Shown in pieces: positions 9,865 through 18,960 of a DNA stretch of 64,000 nucleotides. Under the pieces are notes generated by a model that did no database searches, had not been told where the DNA came from, and was given only the letters and a program-made list of their open reading frames with translations. The DNA comes from Pseudovibrio japonicus (lineage in GTDB: Bacteria > Pseudomonadota > Alphaproteobacteria > Rhizobiales > Stappiaceae). A program made the translations under genes and the position numbers. The stretch's first letter is position 1. Each line of letters starts with the position of its first letter. The stretch spans positions 558,001 through 622,000 of the forward strand of contig NZ_BMXE01000002.1 in the NCBI RefSeq assembly GCF_014651595.1, given 5' to 3'.

Positions 9865-11208
9865 GTGAATTTTTTGGTTCATTGGATTGCGCAGAAAATT
9901 CGATTTTTTGCGGTTTTTGCAATAACTTTGGTCATGGCGCTGACAGGGGCTCGTGCTGATGTTGCCGCTTGGTTAGTGATGGATGCAGACAGTGGCCGCG
10001 TGTTGGAGCATAACGCCGCCTTCGACCGCTGGTACCCTGCTTCACTTACCAAGATGATGACCGCTTTTATCGCCTTCCAGCATGTTTCGAATGGCACTAT
10101 GGCGATGAATGATATGGTCATGGTCTCCCAGAATGCGCTTAATCAGCCACCGAGTAAGATGGGGTTCAAGGTCGGGACGACTATTACGCTCGACAATGCC
10201 TTGAAGATGATCCTTGTGAAGTCCGCCAACGATATTGCGGTTGCCATTGCAGAGCGGATTGGCGGCACAGAGGAAGACTTCATTAAGATGATGAACTCGA
10301 CGGCAACTCGGTTAGGTATGAACGATACCAATTTCGTGAATCCGCATGGGTTGCCTGATAATCGTCAGGTGACAACAGCGCGTGATATGGCGGTGCTTGC
10401 TGAGGCGTTGTGGAATCAGTTTCCTCAATACCGATCCTATATGAGCTATCCCGGCATCCGGTTTGGTAAGAGGACCTTCCGGTCTGGCAATCGAGACTTT
10501 CTTCTGCGTATTGACGGTGCGAATGGCATGAAGACGGGCTATATCTGTAACTCAGGCTACAATGTTGCGACGTCTACGACGCGGAACGGACGGACCATTA
10601 TTGCGATTGTTTTGGGCGCGGCTTCGGGTCTGGAACGAGCTGCTTTTGCCAAAAAGCTTATTGATGGCGGTTTTGAGACGACGGTTGGCACCAATATCTC
10701 TTCCTTCCAGGGAAGCGGCAAATCGAGCCCTCCTGCAGACAGATATTGTAAGCGCAATACCCAACCAAGTGCGCAAGAGCTTGTTGATCGCTTTGGGTCC
10801 AAGCGCGGCTCTGTCAGTATGTTGGCTTATTCCAATGGGTCCAGCCCAAGTCCAGAAGGCAAATCTATCAAGCTTTCCAAGACGAAAGTAAACTGGGGCC
10901 TGATGTATGAAGAAATCCTGGGTCCACAGACCAAGGCATATGCTCCTGTGAGAGTTCGCGTTGGCAATGAGCATCCTATCGTGGTGCTGAAAAAGCTTGG
11001 AGATTCAGTGCCTTTGCCGATGCCCAAGCCAGGGGCTGAGAGTGACTTGAGTGCGAATCCGGCTGGTGGGATCCAGCAGCGGATGCTTGGTGCACCCGTA
11101 GGCAAAGGTGCATTGCTACAGCCATTGAAGCCGTCGTCTACACGAGAATTGTTTGGCAGTCCCGGTGGGCTCTATGCTAATTCGCCTATCTTCGGTAAAA
11201 CGCAGTAA
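9865..11208 (+). CDS. D-alanyl-D-alanine carboxypeptidase (peptidase S11, DacF/PBP5-like)
   Basis: This low-molecular-weight penicillin-binding protein trims the terminal D-Ala from peptidoglycan stem peptides. The GTG at 9865 gives 447 residues and has GGAG ten bases upstream; a GTG at 9847 is an alternative. A signal peptide (hydrophobic FFAVFAITLVMALTG, cut near ARA) directs it to the periplasm. The three active-site motifs are present: SLTK (about 60-63), SAN (about 120-122) and KTG (about 223-225). The C-terminal 180 residues are Pro/Ser/Gly-rich and not part of the catalytic fold, longer than in E. coli PBP5. Its neighbour CobW may share a transcript. Confidence 0.93.
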   Translation: MNFLVHWIAQKIRFFAVFAITLVMALTGARADVAAWLVMDADSGRVLEHNAAFDRWYPASLTKMMTAFIAFQHVSNGTMAMNDMVMVSQNALNQPPSKMGFKVGTTITLDNALKMILVKSANDIAVAIAERIGGTEEDFIKMMNSTATRLGMNDTNFVNPHGLPDNRQVTTARDMAVLAEALWNQFPQYRSYMSYPGIRFGKRTFRSGNRDFLLRIDGANGMKTGYICNSGYNVATSTTRNGRTIIAIVLGAASGLERAAFAKKLIDGGFETTVGTNISSFQGSGKSSPPADRYCKRNTQPSAQELVDRFGSKRGSVSMLAYSNGSSPSPEGKSIKLSKTKVNWGLMYEEILGPQTKAYAPVRVRVGNEHPIVVLKKLGDSVPLPMPKPGAESDLSANPAGGIQQRMLGAPVGKGALLQPLKPSSTRELFGSPGGLYANSPIFGKTQ

Positions 11209-11233
11209 CCGTAGCTATAGGCAGTGCAGAACA

Positions 11234-12385
11234 ATGGCTAATACCCAAGAGAGGCGGAGTCCGCCAACACCGATCCCGATGAGCGTGATTACAGGCTTTC
11301 TGGGAGCAGGTAAAACAACGCTTCTTAATCGAATTCTCAAAGAGCCAGTTTTGGAGCATACCGCGGTTATCATCAACGAGTTTGGTGAGATCGGTCTGGA
11401 TCACCTGCTTGTCGATACTATTGATGATGGCATTATCGAGCTTTCCTCTGGTTGCCTGTGCTGCACTATTCGCGGTGATCTTATCAATACACTGGAAGAT
11501 ATTCTGCGCCGTATCGACAATGGCCGCATGAAGAAAATCGATCGTGTGATTATTGAGACCACGGGTTTGGCAGATCCCGCTCCGGTGTTGCACACGGTGA
11601 TGCTGCATCCTTATCTGGTGATGCGCTATCGGCTTGATGGCGTGGTCACGCTTGTTGATGCAGTCAACGGGCTGGACACGATCCATTCTCACGAGGAAGC
11701 GGTGAAGCAGATTGCTGTTGCGGACCGCATCGTGTTGACGAAGACAGACCTGCAAGAGCCTTCTGATGATCTGATGGCTGAGCTGAAGCATCTGAACCCG
11801 GGAGCGAGCGTTCTAAATGCGCAAGATGGATCGGCAACAGCTGCGGCTTTGATCAACTGCGGCCTGTACGATCCTGATAGCAAGATTCCGGATGTTCAGA
11901 AGTGGCTGCGCGAAGAGGCGTACAAGGATGAGCAGGCCTCCCATGATCATCATCATGGGGAAGGGCATGGTCATGATCACCACCATGACCCGAACCGTCA
12001 TGGCAAGGATGTGCGCGCCTTTACGCTTGAGACTGACAGGGCAATTCCAGAGGCTGCGCTTGAGATGTTTCTGGATCTCCTGCGTTCCTCACATGGGCCT
12101 AAGCTGCTGCGCGTTAAAGGAATTATCAAGACCGTAGAGCAGCCAGACCAGCCTCTGGTGATCCATGGGGTGCAACATGTCTTCCATCCGCCTGCACGGC
12201 TTGCTCAGTGGCCCGACGCGGATCACAGAACGCGGCTCGTCTTCATTACCAAAGGTCTCCCCGAGGGCTTTGTGAAGAAGATGTTTGATGCGTTTACCGG
12301 CGGTGTCGCAGCTGACACGCCTGACCGGACAGCTATGATGGACAATCCGCTTTCTATTGGTGGGTTCAGTGGTACGTTCAAGTAA
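11234..12385 (+). CDS. CobW/COG0523 family metal-chaperone GTPase
   Basis: A 383-residue G3E-family GTPase. Motifs are the P-loop GFLGAGKTT (21-29), the metal-binding GCLCC (about 73-77, the CxCC signature), ETTGLADPAP, and the TKTD base-recognition site. A histidine-rich stretch lies near residues 237-257 (runs such as HDHHHGEGHGHDHHH), followed by a CobW C-terminal domain. Such proteins bind zinc or cobalt and deliver it to target enzymes; the His-rich linker suggests zinc, but cobalt for cobalamin is possible. The ATG at 11234 starts 25 bases after the carboxypeptidase stop, so the two may be cotranscribed. No Zur box was recognised upstream. Confidence 0.92.
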   Translation: MANTQERRSPPTPIPMSVITGFLGAGKTTLLNRILKEPVLEHTAVIINEFGEIGLDHLLVDTIDDGIIELSSGCLCCTIRGDLINTLEDILRRIDNGRMKKIDRVIIETTGLADPAPVLHTVMLHPYLVMRYRLDGVVTLVDAVNGLDTIHSHEEAVKQIAVADRIVLTKTDLQEPSDDLMAELKHLNPGASVLNAQDGSATAAALINCGLYDPDSKIPDVQKWLREEAYKDEQASHDHHHGEGHGHDHHHDPNRHGKDVRAFTLETDRAIPEAALEMFLDLLRSSHGPKLLRVKGIIKTVEQPDQPLVIHGVQHVFHPPARLAQWPDADHRTRLVFITKGLPEGFVKKMFDAFTGGVAADTPDRTAMMDNPLSIGGFSGTFK

Positions 12386-12406
12386 GCTGCTGAATAGCTA
12401 GTAAAA

Positions 12407-12436
12407 AAAAGCCCGCTCAGTTAGCGGGCTTTTGTG
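12407..12436 (+). terminator. Bidirectional terminator between cobW-like gene and hbd
   Basis: Stem AAAAGCCCGCT (12407-12417) with AGCGGGCTTTT (12423-12433) and a five-base loop, preceded by an A run and followed by T residues. It can end transcripts from both sides of this convergent pair. Confidence 0.9.
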
Positions 12437-12451
12437 TTTCTGAATGTCGCC

Positions 12452-13333
12452 TTAGCGGGTCGGGACCGGAACTTCGCCGCGGTAGTCGTAGAAACCGCGC
12501 TGGGTTTTGCGTCCGAGCCAGCCAGCCTCGACGTACTTAACCAGCAGTGGGCATGGGCGGTATTTGCTGTCTGCGAGGCCTTCGTACAGCACCTGCATGA
12601 TGGAGAGGCAGGTGTCCAGGCCAATGAAATCAGCCAGTTGCAGAGGACCCATTGGGTGATTTGCACCCAGACGCATTGCTGTGTCGATCGCTTCAACGGA
12701 ACCCACACCTTCGTAAAGGGTGTAGATCGCTTCGTTGATCATCGGCAGCAGAATGCGGTTCACCATGAAGGCAGGGAAGTCTTCTGATACCGCGATGGTC
12801 TTGTTCAGGCCGAGAGTGTAGGCCTTCGAAATCTCGAATGTTTCATCGCTGGTCGCAATGCCACGTACAAGTTCGACGAGTTCCATGACAGGAACCGGAT
12901 TCATGAAGTGGATGCCGATGAATTTTTCCGGTCGGTCAGTGGCGGATGCCAGACGCGTGATGGAAATAGAGGAGGTGTTTGTACCGAGGATCGCATCAGG
13001 TCTCAGAATTGGGCAAACACTCTGAAAAACCTTGCGTTTTACCTGCTCGTTTTCACTTACAGCCTCCACAACCAGGTCTGCGTCACTGAGGGCTGCAACA
13101 TCATTGGATGTCTTAATGCGGGTCAGAGCAAGGTCGCGATCTTCTTCTGTGATCGTTCCCTTGGAGATCTGGCGCGCCATATTGCCGTTGATGCTGGCGA
13201 GGCCGCTGTCGATACGCTCCTGATCAATGTCGTGAAGCACGACATCAAATCCAGACAAAGCGCTGACGTGTGCGATGCCATTGCCCATTTGACCGGCGCC
13301 AATTACACCGACTTTCTTTACTTCGACCACCAT
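12452..13333 (-). CDS. 3-hydroxybutyryl-CoA dehydrogenase
   Basis: A 293-residue NAD(P)-dependent dehydrogenase that interconverts 3-hydroxybutyryl-CoA and acetoacetyl-CoA. The Rossmann motif GAGQMG is at 12-17; the catalytic histidine lies in GIHFMNPVP and the C-terminal domain has NRILLPMINEA and DTAMRLGANHPMGPL, all typical of the FadB2/Hbd group. The ATG at 13333 was preferred over an upstream in-frame ATG at 13345 because it fits the family N-terminus. It lies 145 bases downstream of etfA on the same strand, linking it to electron-transfer flavoprotein and acyl-CoA metabolism. Confidence 0.93.
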   Translation of the reverse strand: MVVEVKKVGVIGAGQMGNGIAHVSALSGFDVVLHDIDQERIDSGLASINGNMARQISKGTITEEDRDLALTRIKTSNDVAALSDADLVVEAVSENEQVKRKVFQSVCPILRPDAILGTNTSSISITRLASATDRPEKFIGIHFMNPVPVMELVELVRGIATSDETFEISKAYTLGLNKTIAVSEDFPAFMVNRILLPMINEAIYTLYEGVGSVEAIDTAMRLGANHPMGPLQLADFIGLDTCLSIMQVLYEGLADSKYRPCPLLVKYVEAGWLGRKTQRGFYDYRGEVPVPTR

Positions 13334-13423
13334 TGTCAGATCCAAATTCTTACAAGCACCATTTTAGTGTGCTGTGACCTTGTTGTAGCAACATACATCG
13401 CAAGTCTTGCCTCAAACAGCAAG

Positions 13424-13458
13424 AACCCCAGAATGAAATATTAACATCCCGGGGTTCC
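13424..13458 (-). other. Hairpin between etfA and hbd
   Basis: Seven-base arms GAACCCC (13424-13430) and GGGGTTC (13452-13458) with a long AT-rich loop. There is no strong T tract on either side, so it may be a weak terminator or an RNA-processing site rather than a full stop. Confidence 0.35.
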
Positions 13459-13479
13459 TGAAAAGCTAATCAATTATGA

Positions 13480-14409
13480 TTAGAGGGACTTTTCCAATTC
13501 AGGAAGTGCCTCGAACAAGTCAGCGACAAGTCCGTAATCTGCAACCTGGAAGATTGGTGCCTCTTCGTCTTTGTTAATTGCGACGATGATCTTGGAATCT
13601 TTCATACCTGCAAGGTGCTGGATCGCACCGGAGATGCCGCAAGCGATGTAAAGATCTGGTGCAACAACCTTACCGGTCTGACCAACCTGCCAATCGTTTG
13701 GTGCGTAGCCAGCGTCAACAGCGGCACGGGATGCGCCGATTGCTGCGCCGAGCTTGTCAGCAACAGGGGTGATGACTTCGTTGAACTTCTCTTCAGAACC
13801 GAGAGCCCGACCACCGGAGATGATGATCTTAGCGCCTGCAAGTTCCGGACGATCAGAAGCAGCGATTTCTTCACCAACGAAGGAGGAGATTGCCGGATCA
13901 GCAGAAGCTGCAGCAGCTTCAACTGGTGCGGAACCGCCTTCAGCAGTTGCTGCGAAGGATGCTGTACGAACAGTCAGAACCTTCTTGGCATCTGCAGACT
14001 GTACGGTCTGGATTGCGTTACCTGCGTAGATTGGACGCTTGAAGGTGTCTGCAGATTCAACGGCGATGATGTCAGAAATCTGCATCACGTCGAGCTTTGC
14101 AGCAACGCGTGGCAGAGTGTTCTTGCCGTTGGTTGTCGCAGCAGCAACGATTGCGTCATAGTTACCTGCAAGAGCAACGATCAGATCGCCAACTGGTTCA
14201 GCAAGCTGGTGCTCAAATGCTGCATCGTCAGCAACGAGAACTTTAGCAACGCCAGACAGTTTGGAAGCAGCTTCAGCTGCTGCGCCACAGTCTTTACCAG
14301 CAACGAGAATATGAACGTCGCCGCCCATCTCTACAGCTGCGGTCAGCGCCTTAGCGGTTGCTTCGTTCAAAGCAGAATTGGAATGTTCAGCCACAAGAAG
14401 CGTGGTCAT
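13480..14409 (-). CDS. etfA: Electron transfer flavoprotein, alpha subunit
   Basis: EtfA (309 residues) carries FAD and passes electrons from acyl-CoA and other dehydrogenases to ETF-ubiquinone oxidoreductase. The C-terminal FAD-binding region is clear: ISGGRALGS (about 198-206), [19 protein letters not shown] and the following AIQHLAGM and [10 protein letters not shown]. The N-terminal half is the structural domain. Alanine-rich, with optimal codons. The start has GAGGAG eight bases upstream and lies 24 bases after the etfB stop, so the two are cotranscribed. Confidence 0.97.
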   Translation of the reverse strand: MTTLLVAEHSNSALNEATAKALTAAVEMGGDVHILVAGKDCGAAAEAASKLSGVAKVLVADDAAFEHQLAEPVGDLIVALAGNYDAIVAAATTNGKNTLPRVAAKLDVMQISDIIAVESADTFKRPIYAGNAIQTVQSADAKKVLTVRTASFAATAEGGSAPVEAAAASADPAISSFVGEEIAASDRPELAGAKIIISGGRALGSEEKFNEVITPVADKLGAAIGASRAAVDAGYAPNDWQVGQTGKVVAPDLYIACGISGAIQHLAGMKDSKIIVAINKDEEAPIFQVADYGLVADLFEALPELEKSL

Positions 14410-14433
14410 AATGCTAACTCCTCTTGACCTATC

Positions 14434-15183
14434 TTAAAGAACGCCAGCTTCGTTTTTGAGCTTGTCTACCAGCTCATCAACGGAAGCGACCTTAACGCCT
14501 GCCTTGCGTGCTTCAGGCTCAGCAGTGTTGAGAACCTTCAGGCGAGGGGTTGCGTCTACACCGAAGTCTGCGAGCGTTTTCTCAGCGATCGGCTTCTTCT
14601 TTGCCTTCATGATGTTAGGCAGGGAAGCGTAGCGAGGCTCGTTCAGACGTAGGTCAGTGGTGACAATTGCTGGCATGTTCAGCTTAACAGTCTGCAGGCC
14701 GCCGTCGATTTCGCGGGTGACGTCTACAGTGTTGTCACCAAGGTCAACCTTGGAAGCGAAGGTGCCCTGCGCCCAGCCAAGGAGAGCAGCGAGCATCTGG
14801 CCAGTCTGGTTGCAGTCGTCATCAATCGCCTGTTTGCCAAGGATTACGAGGCCAGGCTCTTCTTCTTCAACGATGCCTTTGAGGGTCTTCGCAACAGCGA
14901 GTGGCTCGACGATGTCGTCGGTCTGAACCAGAATACCGCGATCAGCGCCCATTGCGAGGCCGGTGCGGATGGTTTCAGTTGCTTGCTTAGGGCCGATGGA
15001 AACGACAACGATTTCAGTCGCTTTACCAGCCTCTTTCAGTCGAAGAGCCTCTTCAACGGCGATTTCGTCGAAAGGGTTCATGGACATTTTGACGTTTGCC
15101 AGTTCAACGCCGGAGCCATCCGCCTTCACGCGAACTTTTACGTTATAGTCAACGACCCGTTTTACGGGCACGAGAATTTTCAT
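14434..15183 (-). CDS. etfB: Electron transfer flavoprotein, beta subunit
   Basis: EtfB (249 residues) is the AMP-binding partner of EtfA. It begins [19 protein letters not shown] and contains the conserved ETF-beta region around [23 protein letters not shown] (quoted here only as the [14 protein letters not shown] and NEPRYASLP parts), and the internal [20 protein letters not shown] nucleotide contact. First gene of the etfB-etfA(-hbd) unit on the minus strand. The 290-base region upstream presumably holds the promoter. Confidence 0.97.
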   Translation of the reverse strand: MKILVPVKRVVDYNVKVRVKADGSGVELANVKMSMNPFDEIAVEEALRLKEAGKATEIVVVSIGPKQATETIRTGLAMGADRGILVQTDDIVEPLAVAKTLKGIVEEEEPGLVILGKQAIDDDCNQTGQMLAALLGWAQGTFASKVDLGDNTVDVTREIDGGLQTVKLNMPAIVTTDLRLNEPRYASLPNIMKAKKKPIAEKTLADFGVDATPRLKVLNTAEPEARKAGVKVASVDELVDKLKNEAGVL

Positions 15184-15473
15184 GTTCCTAGAACCTCCAC
15201 TAGAAATTCAGGGGAGTTTGCGTCGCAACAAAGATGTTCAGACACACTTTCCGCCGGGCTACCAGGGCCAAAAGGGAATGCATATTGCATTGCAATTGCG
15301 GCGACCGTAATGAGCAATTTGGGGGCTGTCAACGATCGCCTAGGGTAAATAGGTATTGGATTTCAACCATTGTATAAGGCGGGGTGGCCTTATAGTGTAG
15401 ATAGTTGTCCATAAGTGTTGATAGTTTACCTATTGGTCAACGATTGCTGGTCGATATTTTTACCTAAAGATCG

Positions 15474-16049
15474 CTACCTGTTTTTGCCCGCAACCCATAA
15501 AACATCACCTTCGCCCTTCAGGTTTGCGTAGCGCGAGGCAACGAAGAAGAGGTCCGAGAGGCGGTTAAGGTATTGCAGGGATTGTTTGTTGATCTTCTCT
15601 TTTTGCGAGAGTTCAGCAACGAGGCGTTCTGCTCGTCGAGCAACTGTTCTGGCCTGATGCAGATAGGTGGCCAGCGGCGTTCCGCCCGGTAAGACAAATG
15701 ATTTCAAAGGCGTAAGCTCAACGTTCAGCTGGTCGATGGCGTCTTCCAGCGCGCTTACCTGATTTTCTGTGATCCGCAGTGGCTCATATCCTAAGTCTTC
15801 GCCGGTGTCTGGTGTGGCCAGGTCGGCGCCGAGATCGAATAGATCGTTTTGAATGCGGCCCAGCAGTTCGTCCAGGACTGGCATTTCTTTTGAGGCTTGG
15901 AGGCGGACAATTCCGACGACTGAGTTGGTTTCGTCCACGGTTCCGTAGGCTTCGATGCGCAGATCATGTTTGGGTCTGCGTTCACCGCTGCCGAGTGCAG
16001 TGGTGCCGTCATCGCCGGTTTTTGTGTAGATCTTATTGAGAGTGACCAT
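15474..16049 (-). CDS. ATP:cob(I)alamin adenosyltransferase, PduO type
   Basis: The 191-residue protein transfers the adenosyl group of ATP to cob(I)alamin to make adenosylcobalamin. The N-terminal ATP-binding motif KIYTKTGDDGTTALGSGER (about 6-24) and IEAYGTVDETNS (about 33-44) are diagnostic for the PduO family; the VARRAERLVAEL and YLNRLSDLFFVASRYAN helices complete the active site. It lies 23 bases after a small two-helix membrane protein and is probably in one operon with it and tspO. No cobalamin riboswitch was recognised upstream of the operon. Confidence 0.95.
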   Translation of the reverse strand: MVTLNKIYTKTGDDGTTALGSGERRPKHDLRIEAYGTVDETNSVVGIVRLQASKEMPVLDELLGRIQNDLFDLGADLATPDTGEDLGYEPLRITENQVSALEDAIDQLNVELTPLKSFVLPGGTPLATYLHQARTVARRAERLVAELSQKEKINKQSLQYLNRLSDLFFVASRYANLKGEGDVLWVAGKNR

Positions 16050-16072
16050 TTTGTACCAGTTTCAATCCAGTA

Positions 16073-16267
16073 TCAGGATGTGCTTGCTAGATAAACAGCC
16101 AGCATAATCAGTATGATAGCTGCGAACTGTAGCAGAACGCGGTAGCGCATCAGCTTTTGCGAGCGATTGGGATCTCCGCCGCGCATCATGTTCCAGAGGC
16201 CAAGGGCGAGGACTACTGCGACGGCGAGAAGGGCAATAGGAACCAGAGTGGCAACAATACCGCTCAT
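16073..16267 (-). CDS. Small twin-transmembrane protein
   Basis: A 64-residue protein with two hydrophobic helices (about 4-24 and 43-62) joined by a basic loop (MRGGDPNRSQKLMRYRV). Its look resembles HIG1-type or 'twin transmembrane' proteins that sit beside cobalamin adenosyltransferase genes in many Rhizobiales, from family knowledge. The ATG at 16267 has GGAG seven bases upstream; a TTG four codons earlier overlaps that site and is less likely. Function is unknown. It sits between tspO and the adenosyltransferase gene. Confidence 0.8.
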   Translation of the reverse strand: MSGIVATLVPIALLAVAVVLALGLWNMMRGGDPNRSQKLMRYRVLLQFAAIILIMLAVYLASTS

Positions 16268-16307
16268 CAAAATCTCCAATATCGATTTGCCTCGGGTGAG
16301 GCTCAGA

Positions 16308-16838
16308 TTAATTCAGAACCACAATAGAGGCATTCAGTATGGCTGCAAAGCTAACCCAAAGGACATAGGGCAGATAGAGCCAGGCTGCAAAGATTTGCGC
16401 TCTATAAAATAGCCAGAAAGTGAAATAACTTAGCGCTAGCAAGATGATAAGGACAATGAGGCCTAATGATGGATTTTGCTGGCCGAAGAATGCCCATGAC
16501 CAAACTCCGTTCAAAAACAACAGGATAACAAACGTAAACTGAATGGTTTTTTTGGCAGGTGGCTTGGTGCCTTCGCTCGTTGCGCTCTGTTGGAATTCGG
16601 TTGCCATCCAGATGCAGAAGGCCAGAAGCGTATAGAGTACAGACCAGACGGGTGCGAAGAGCCAATTGGGTGGGTTGAAGGGCGGTTTGTTGAGGGAGGC
16701 ATACCACTCAGGGATAGCGGGTGTGGTGACAATGCCGCCGTAAGCTGCTGTTGCGTAACACAAAAGTCCCCATCCAACGAGACGACTCCAGACAACTCTG
16801 TTCTTTAACTTCGCTTTTGTGGTGTCGCTAAGAGGCAC
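16308..16838 (-). CDS. tspO: TspO/MBR family tryptophan-rich sensory protein
   Basis: About 176 residues with five predicted membrane helices and many Trp/Tyr residues, the TspO/MBR (peripheral benzodiazepine receptor) fold. Diagnostic parts are PPFNPPNWLFAPVWSVLY after helix 1 and the end of helix 5, VLWVSFAAILNASI. TspO binds porphyrins and in photosynthetic alphaproteobacteria modulates tetrapyrrole flux. The GTG at 16838 has AAAGGA seven bases upstream and gives the usual length; the open frame extends to 16886. First gene of the likely tspO - twin-TM - pduO operon. Confidence 0.9.
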   Translation of the reverse strand: MPLSDTTKAKLKNRVVWSRLVGWGLLCYATAAYGGIVTTPAIPEWYASLNKPPFNPPNWLFAPVWSVLYTLLAFCIWMATEFQQSATSEGTKPPAKKTIQFTFVILLFLNGVWSWAFFGQQNPSLGLIVLIILLALSYFTFWLFYRAQIFAAWLYLPYVLWVSFAAILNASIVVLN

Positions 16839-17019
16839 GAAAATTCCTTTTTGCGATGGTTTGCGTCGAAATGCGTTTTTTCGCATATATCCGCGTTGAT
16901 TTGCGTTGCTATGTTAGCGTGTACAGTAGCGTTGCATCAATCGCACTGCAAAGCTTGCGTTTCTCTAAAATATCACGATAGATACAAAAAACGTCGTTCC
17001 TCTCTTCAAAGCTTTTTCC
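16839..17019. promoter_or_regulatory. Divergent promoter region, tspO / MFS transporter
   Basis: The 180-base gap between divergent genes has repeated TTTGCG hexamers (16850-16855, 16860-16865, 16900-16905) and an inverted pair ATGCG / CGCAT at 16871-16886 separated by six T. This may be a cluster of regulator sites; the factor is unknown. Confidence 0.35.
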
Positions 17020-18174
17020 GTGACACAACAAGCCGTGCTCGGTGCTCGCGATGTGAACCTTATTCGCGGTGTCTTCTTCCTTCAACCTATTGCGCTTGGT
17101 GCCTGGTTTCCGCGTATCGCAGAAATCCAGCAGCGGCTTCAGGTGAGTGAGGGGGAATTTGCATTGGCCCTTGTTGGTATGCCGGTTGGTTTGCTGATCA
17201 TGTTGATGTTTGCCGGGCGACTGACGGAAAGGTTTGGTGCGCGCCAGCTTTTGATTGCGGGTCTGTTTGGGTTCATTTGTCTGATGCCGTTGCCGACTTT
17301 TGCCGGTTCCATTCTGCAGCTCTTTGTCTATCTGGCCGTTGTTGGTGGTTCGCTGGCGTTTGTGGAACTATGCATGAACGTGATTGCGGATAAGACCGAG
17401 CGGAAGTGTGGTCGCCTCATTATGTCGGGCTGTCATGGTGTGTGGAGCCTTGGCGTGTTGGTGGGAAGCCTGATTAGCTCCGGTTTTTCCTGGGTTGGCT
17501 ACGGACCCTCCGAGAGCATCCTGATGGCGAGTGGGATGGCGTTGCTACCTGCGTTGTTTACCTCCCTCAGCCTGACTGAAGGGCGAGAGCCGGATGTCGC
17601 TGAAAAGTCCGAAGGGCGCTTTCAGATGCCGAGTTGGGCTTTGGTTGCGGTGTGTTTCTTTGCGTTTGGCATCACCATGACAGAGGGTGCTATTGCGGAC
17701 TGGTCAGCGATTTATGTGGCTGATCTGTTTGATCTTTCCGCCGGATATGCCGGTATCGCCTACAGCACCTTTGCCATGATGCTGACCTTTGGCCGTCTGA
17801 CCGGAGACTGGTTGCGGTCCCGTGTTGAAGTTCAGGTGGTTGCTGCAGGAATTGTTATCCTCGCGCTTGTCGGAGTTGGTATCCTTGTGATGTCGCCAAA
17901 TTATGCGGTGTCACTGCTTGGTTTCGGGTTGGTTGGGCTTGGTGTTTCTGGTGGCTTCCCGCTGGCTGTTACGGCGGCGGCTGAAAAGCCGGGCCGGTCT
18001 GCCGCGACCAATGTGGGCCTGATGAGCCAAATTGCACTTGGTGGTTTCCTCGTTGGTCCGCTCGTTATCGGCTACGCCGCCGATCATCTGGGCATTCAGG
18101 GCGCCTTCCTGCTTCTGCTTCCGGCGCTTGCATTGAGCTTGCTTATGAGCTGGTCCTTGATTAAGCGGGGGTGA
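17020..18174 (+). CDS. MFS transporter
   Basis: A 384-residue integral membrane protein with about twelve hydrophobic helices. The inter-helix 2-3 signature GRLTERFGARQL (about 67-78) is the major facilitator motif A. A second pseudo-repeat GRLTGDWLRSR occurs in the C-terminal half. It resembles the sugar/drug-exporter-like MFS group with no characterised substrate. The GTG at 17020 is the best family-length start although no clear ribosome-binding site precedes it. The frameshifted GNAT gene starts 25 bases downstream and may have been cotranscribed. Confidence 0.85.
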   Translation: MTQQAVLGARDVNLIRGVFFLQPIALGAWFPRIAEIQQRLQVSEGEFALALVGMPVGLLIMLMFAGRLTERFGARQLLIAGLFGFICLMPLPTFAGSILQLFVYLAVVGGSLAFVELCMNVIADKTERKCGRLIMSGCHGVWSLGVLVGSLISSGFSWVGYGPSESILMASGMALLPALFTSLSLTEGREPDVAEKSEGRFQMPSWALVAVCFFAFGITMTEGAIADWSAIYVADLFDLSAGYAGIAYSTFAMMLTFGRLTGDWLRSRVEVQVVAAGIVILALVGVGILVMSPNYAVSLLGFGLVGLGVSGGFPLAVTAAAEKPGRSAATNVGLMSQIALGGFLVGPLVIGYAADHLGIQGAFLLLLPALALSLLMSWSLIKRG

Positions 18175-18199
18175 GGGGCCGTTATAGTTGGTTGGAAAG

Positions 18200-18648
18200 A
18201 TGATTAGATTTCGCAGCATTCCCGCTGATCTCACTTACGATCTTCGTCAAAAAGTGCTTTGGCCAGACTCGCCGATAGAGCGGGTGATGGTGCCGGGCGA
18301 TGAAGAGGCGCTGCATGTTGGGGCCTTTGAAAAGGACGATTTGATTGGTGTTGGATCCTTCTTCTTCGACCTGCCGTTTGTGAGACTACGTAAGCTGGCG
18401 GTTCTGCCAGAAAACAGGGTTGTGGGGTTGGAAGCAACCTCATCCGCTTTGCAGCCAGCCAGCCCGAGGTGCAAAAGGCAGATCAGCTCTGGTGCGATGC
18501 GCGACAAGATGCAGTCATTTTCTACCAGCGCCTCGGCTTCACGCTGGAAGGCGACACCTTTGAGAAAAAAGGTGTTTCCTATGTGAAAGCGCGGGTGAAG
18601 GTTGCTGATCTCCTTCAGGCATCTTTGATGGATAAGGTGAATCCATAA
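18200..18648 (+). pseudogene. GNAT acetyltransferase, frameshifted
   Basis: The first part reads MIRFRSIPADLTYDLRQKVL and on to VRLRKLAVLPE in one frame. Immediately after the AAAA run at 18411-18414 the expected GNAT motif A appears in the next frame: QGCGVGSNLIRFA from 18415, then LWCDARQDAVIFYQRLGF and FEKKGVSYVK, ending at a TAA at 18646. One extra A in the run would join both parts into a 149-residue acetyltransferase with an intact acetyl-CoA-binding loop. The gene is therefore interrupted by a single-base deletion, or the base is a sequencing error. GGAAAG precedes the ATG. Substrate unknown. Confidence 0.85.
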
Positions 18649-18669
18649 AAGAGGAGTTTGTTGGACCCT

Positions 18670-18960
18670 TTAACCGCCGCGCACGCCGTGCTCTTGCAAG
18701 AGCGTTGCGTGTGAAACAATTGAGCGCAGGTAGCGATAACCAAGCTGAGTTAGGCGCAGGCCCCTGCGATCAAACTTTTTGACCAGACGATGATCGCGGA
18801 GGATACGGTAAGCAGTGCTTCCAGTACCGTACCCAAACGCGGCCTTGATAACTCCGCTATTCACCACATCACGCTTTGCCATGTCTCCAAAGTTTGCATT
18901 CGCGTGCACTCGTTCAATCTCCGCGTCTGAGATGATCTCTTCGGACTTCAATAAACTCAA
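18670..18960 (-). CDS. Small orphan protein, possibly winged helix
   Basis: A 96- to 98-residue soluble protein that I do not recognise. The order of predicted helices and the stretch AYRILRDHRLVKKFDRRGLR followed by LTQLGYRYLRSI look like a winged-helix or DNA-binding fold, but this is inference. Two starts compete: a TTG at 18960 with AGGAGG five bases upstream (used here) and a GTG at 18966 that overlaps that site. It is antisense to and 21 bases beyond the broken GNAT gene and lies in a region with other gene fragments. Confidence 0.5.
   Translation of the reverse strand: MSLLKSEEIISDAEIERVHANANFGDMAKRDVVNSGVIKAAFGYGTGSTAYRILRDHRLVKKFDRRGLRLTQLGYRYLRSIVSHATLLQEHGVRGG

Noticed and set aside
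15184-15473. A cobalamin riboswitch near the adenosyltransferase gene
   Set aside because: This gap lies downstream of the pduO gene, not upstream of its operon, and no B12-box-like sequence was seen.
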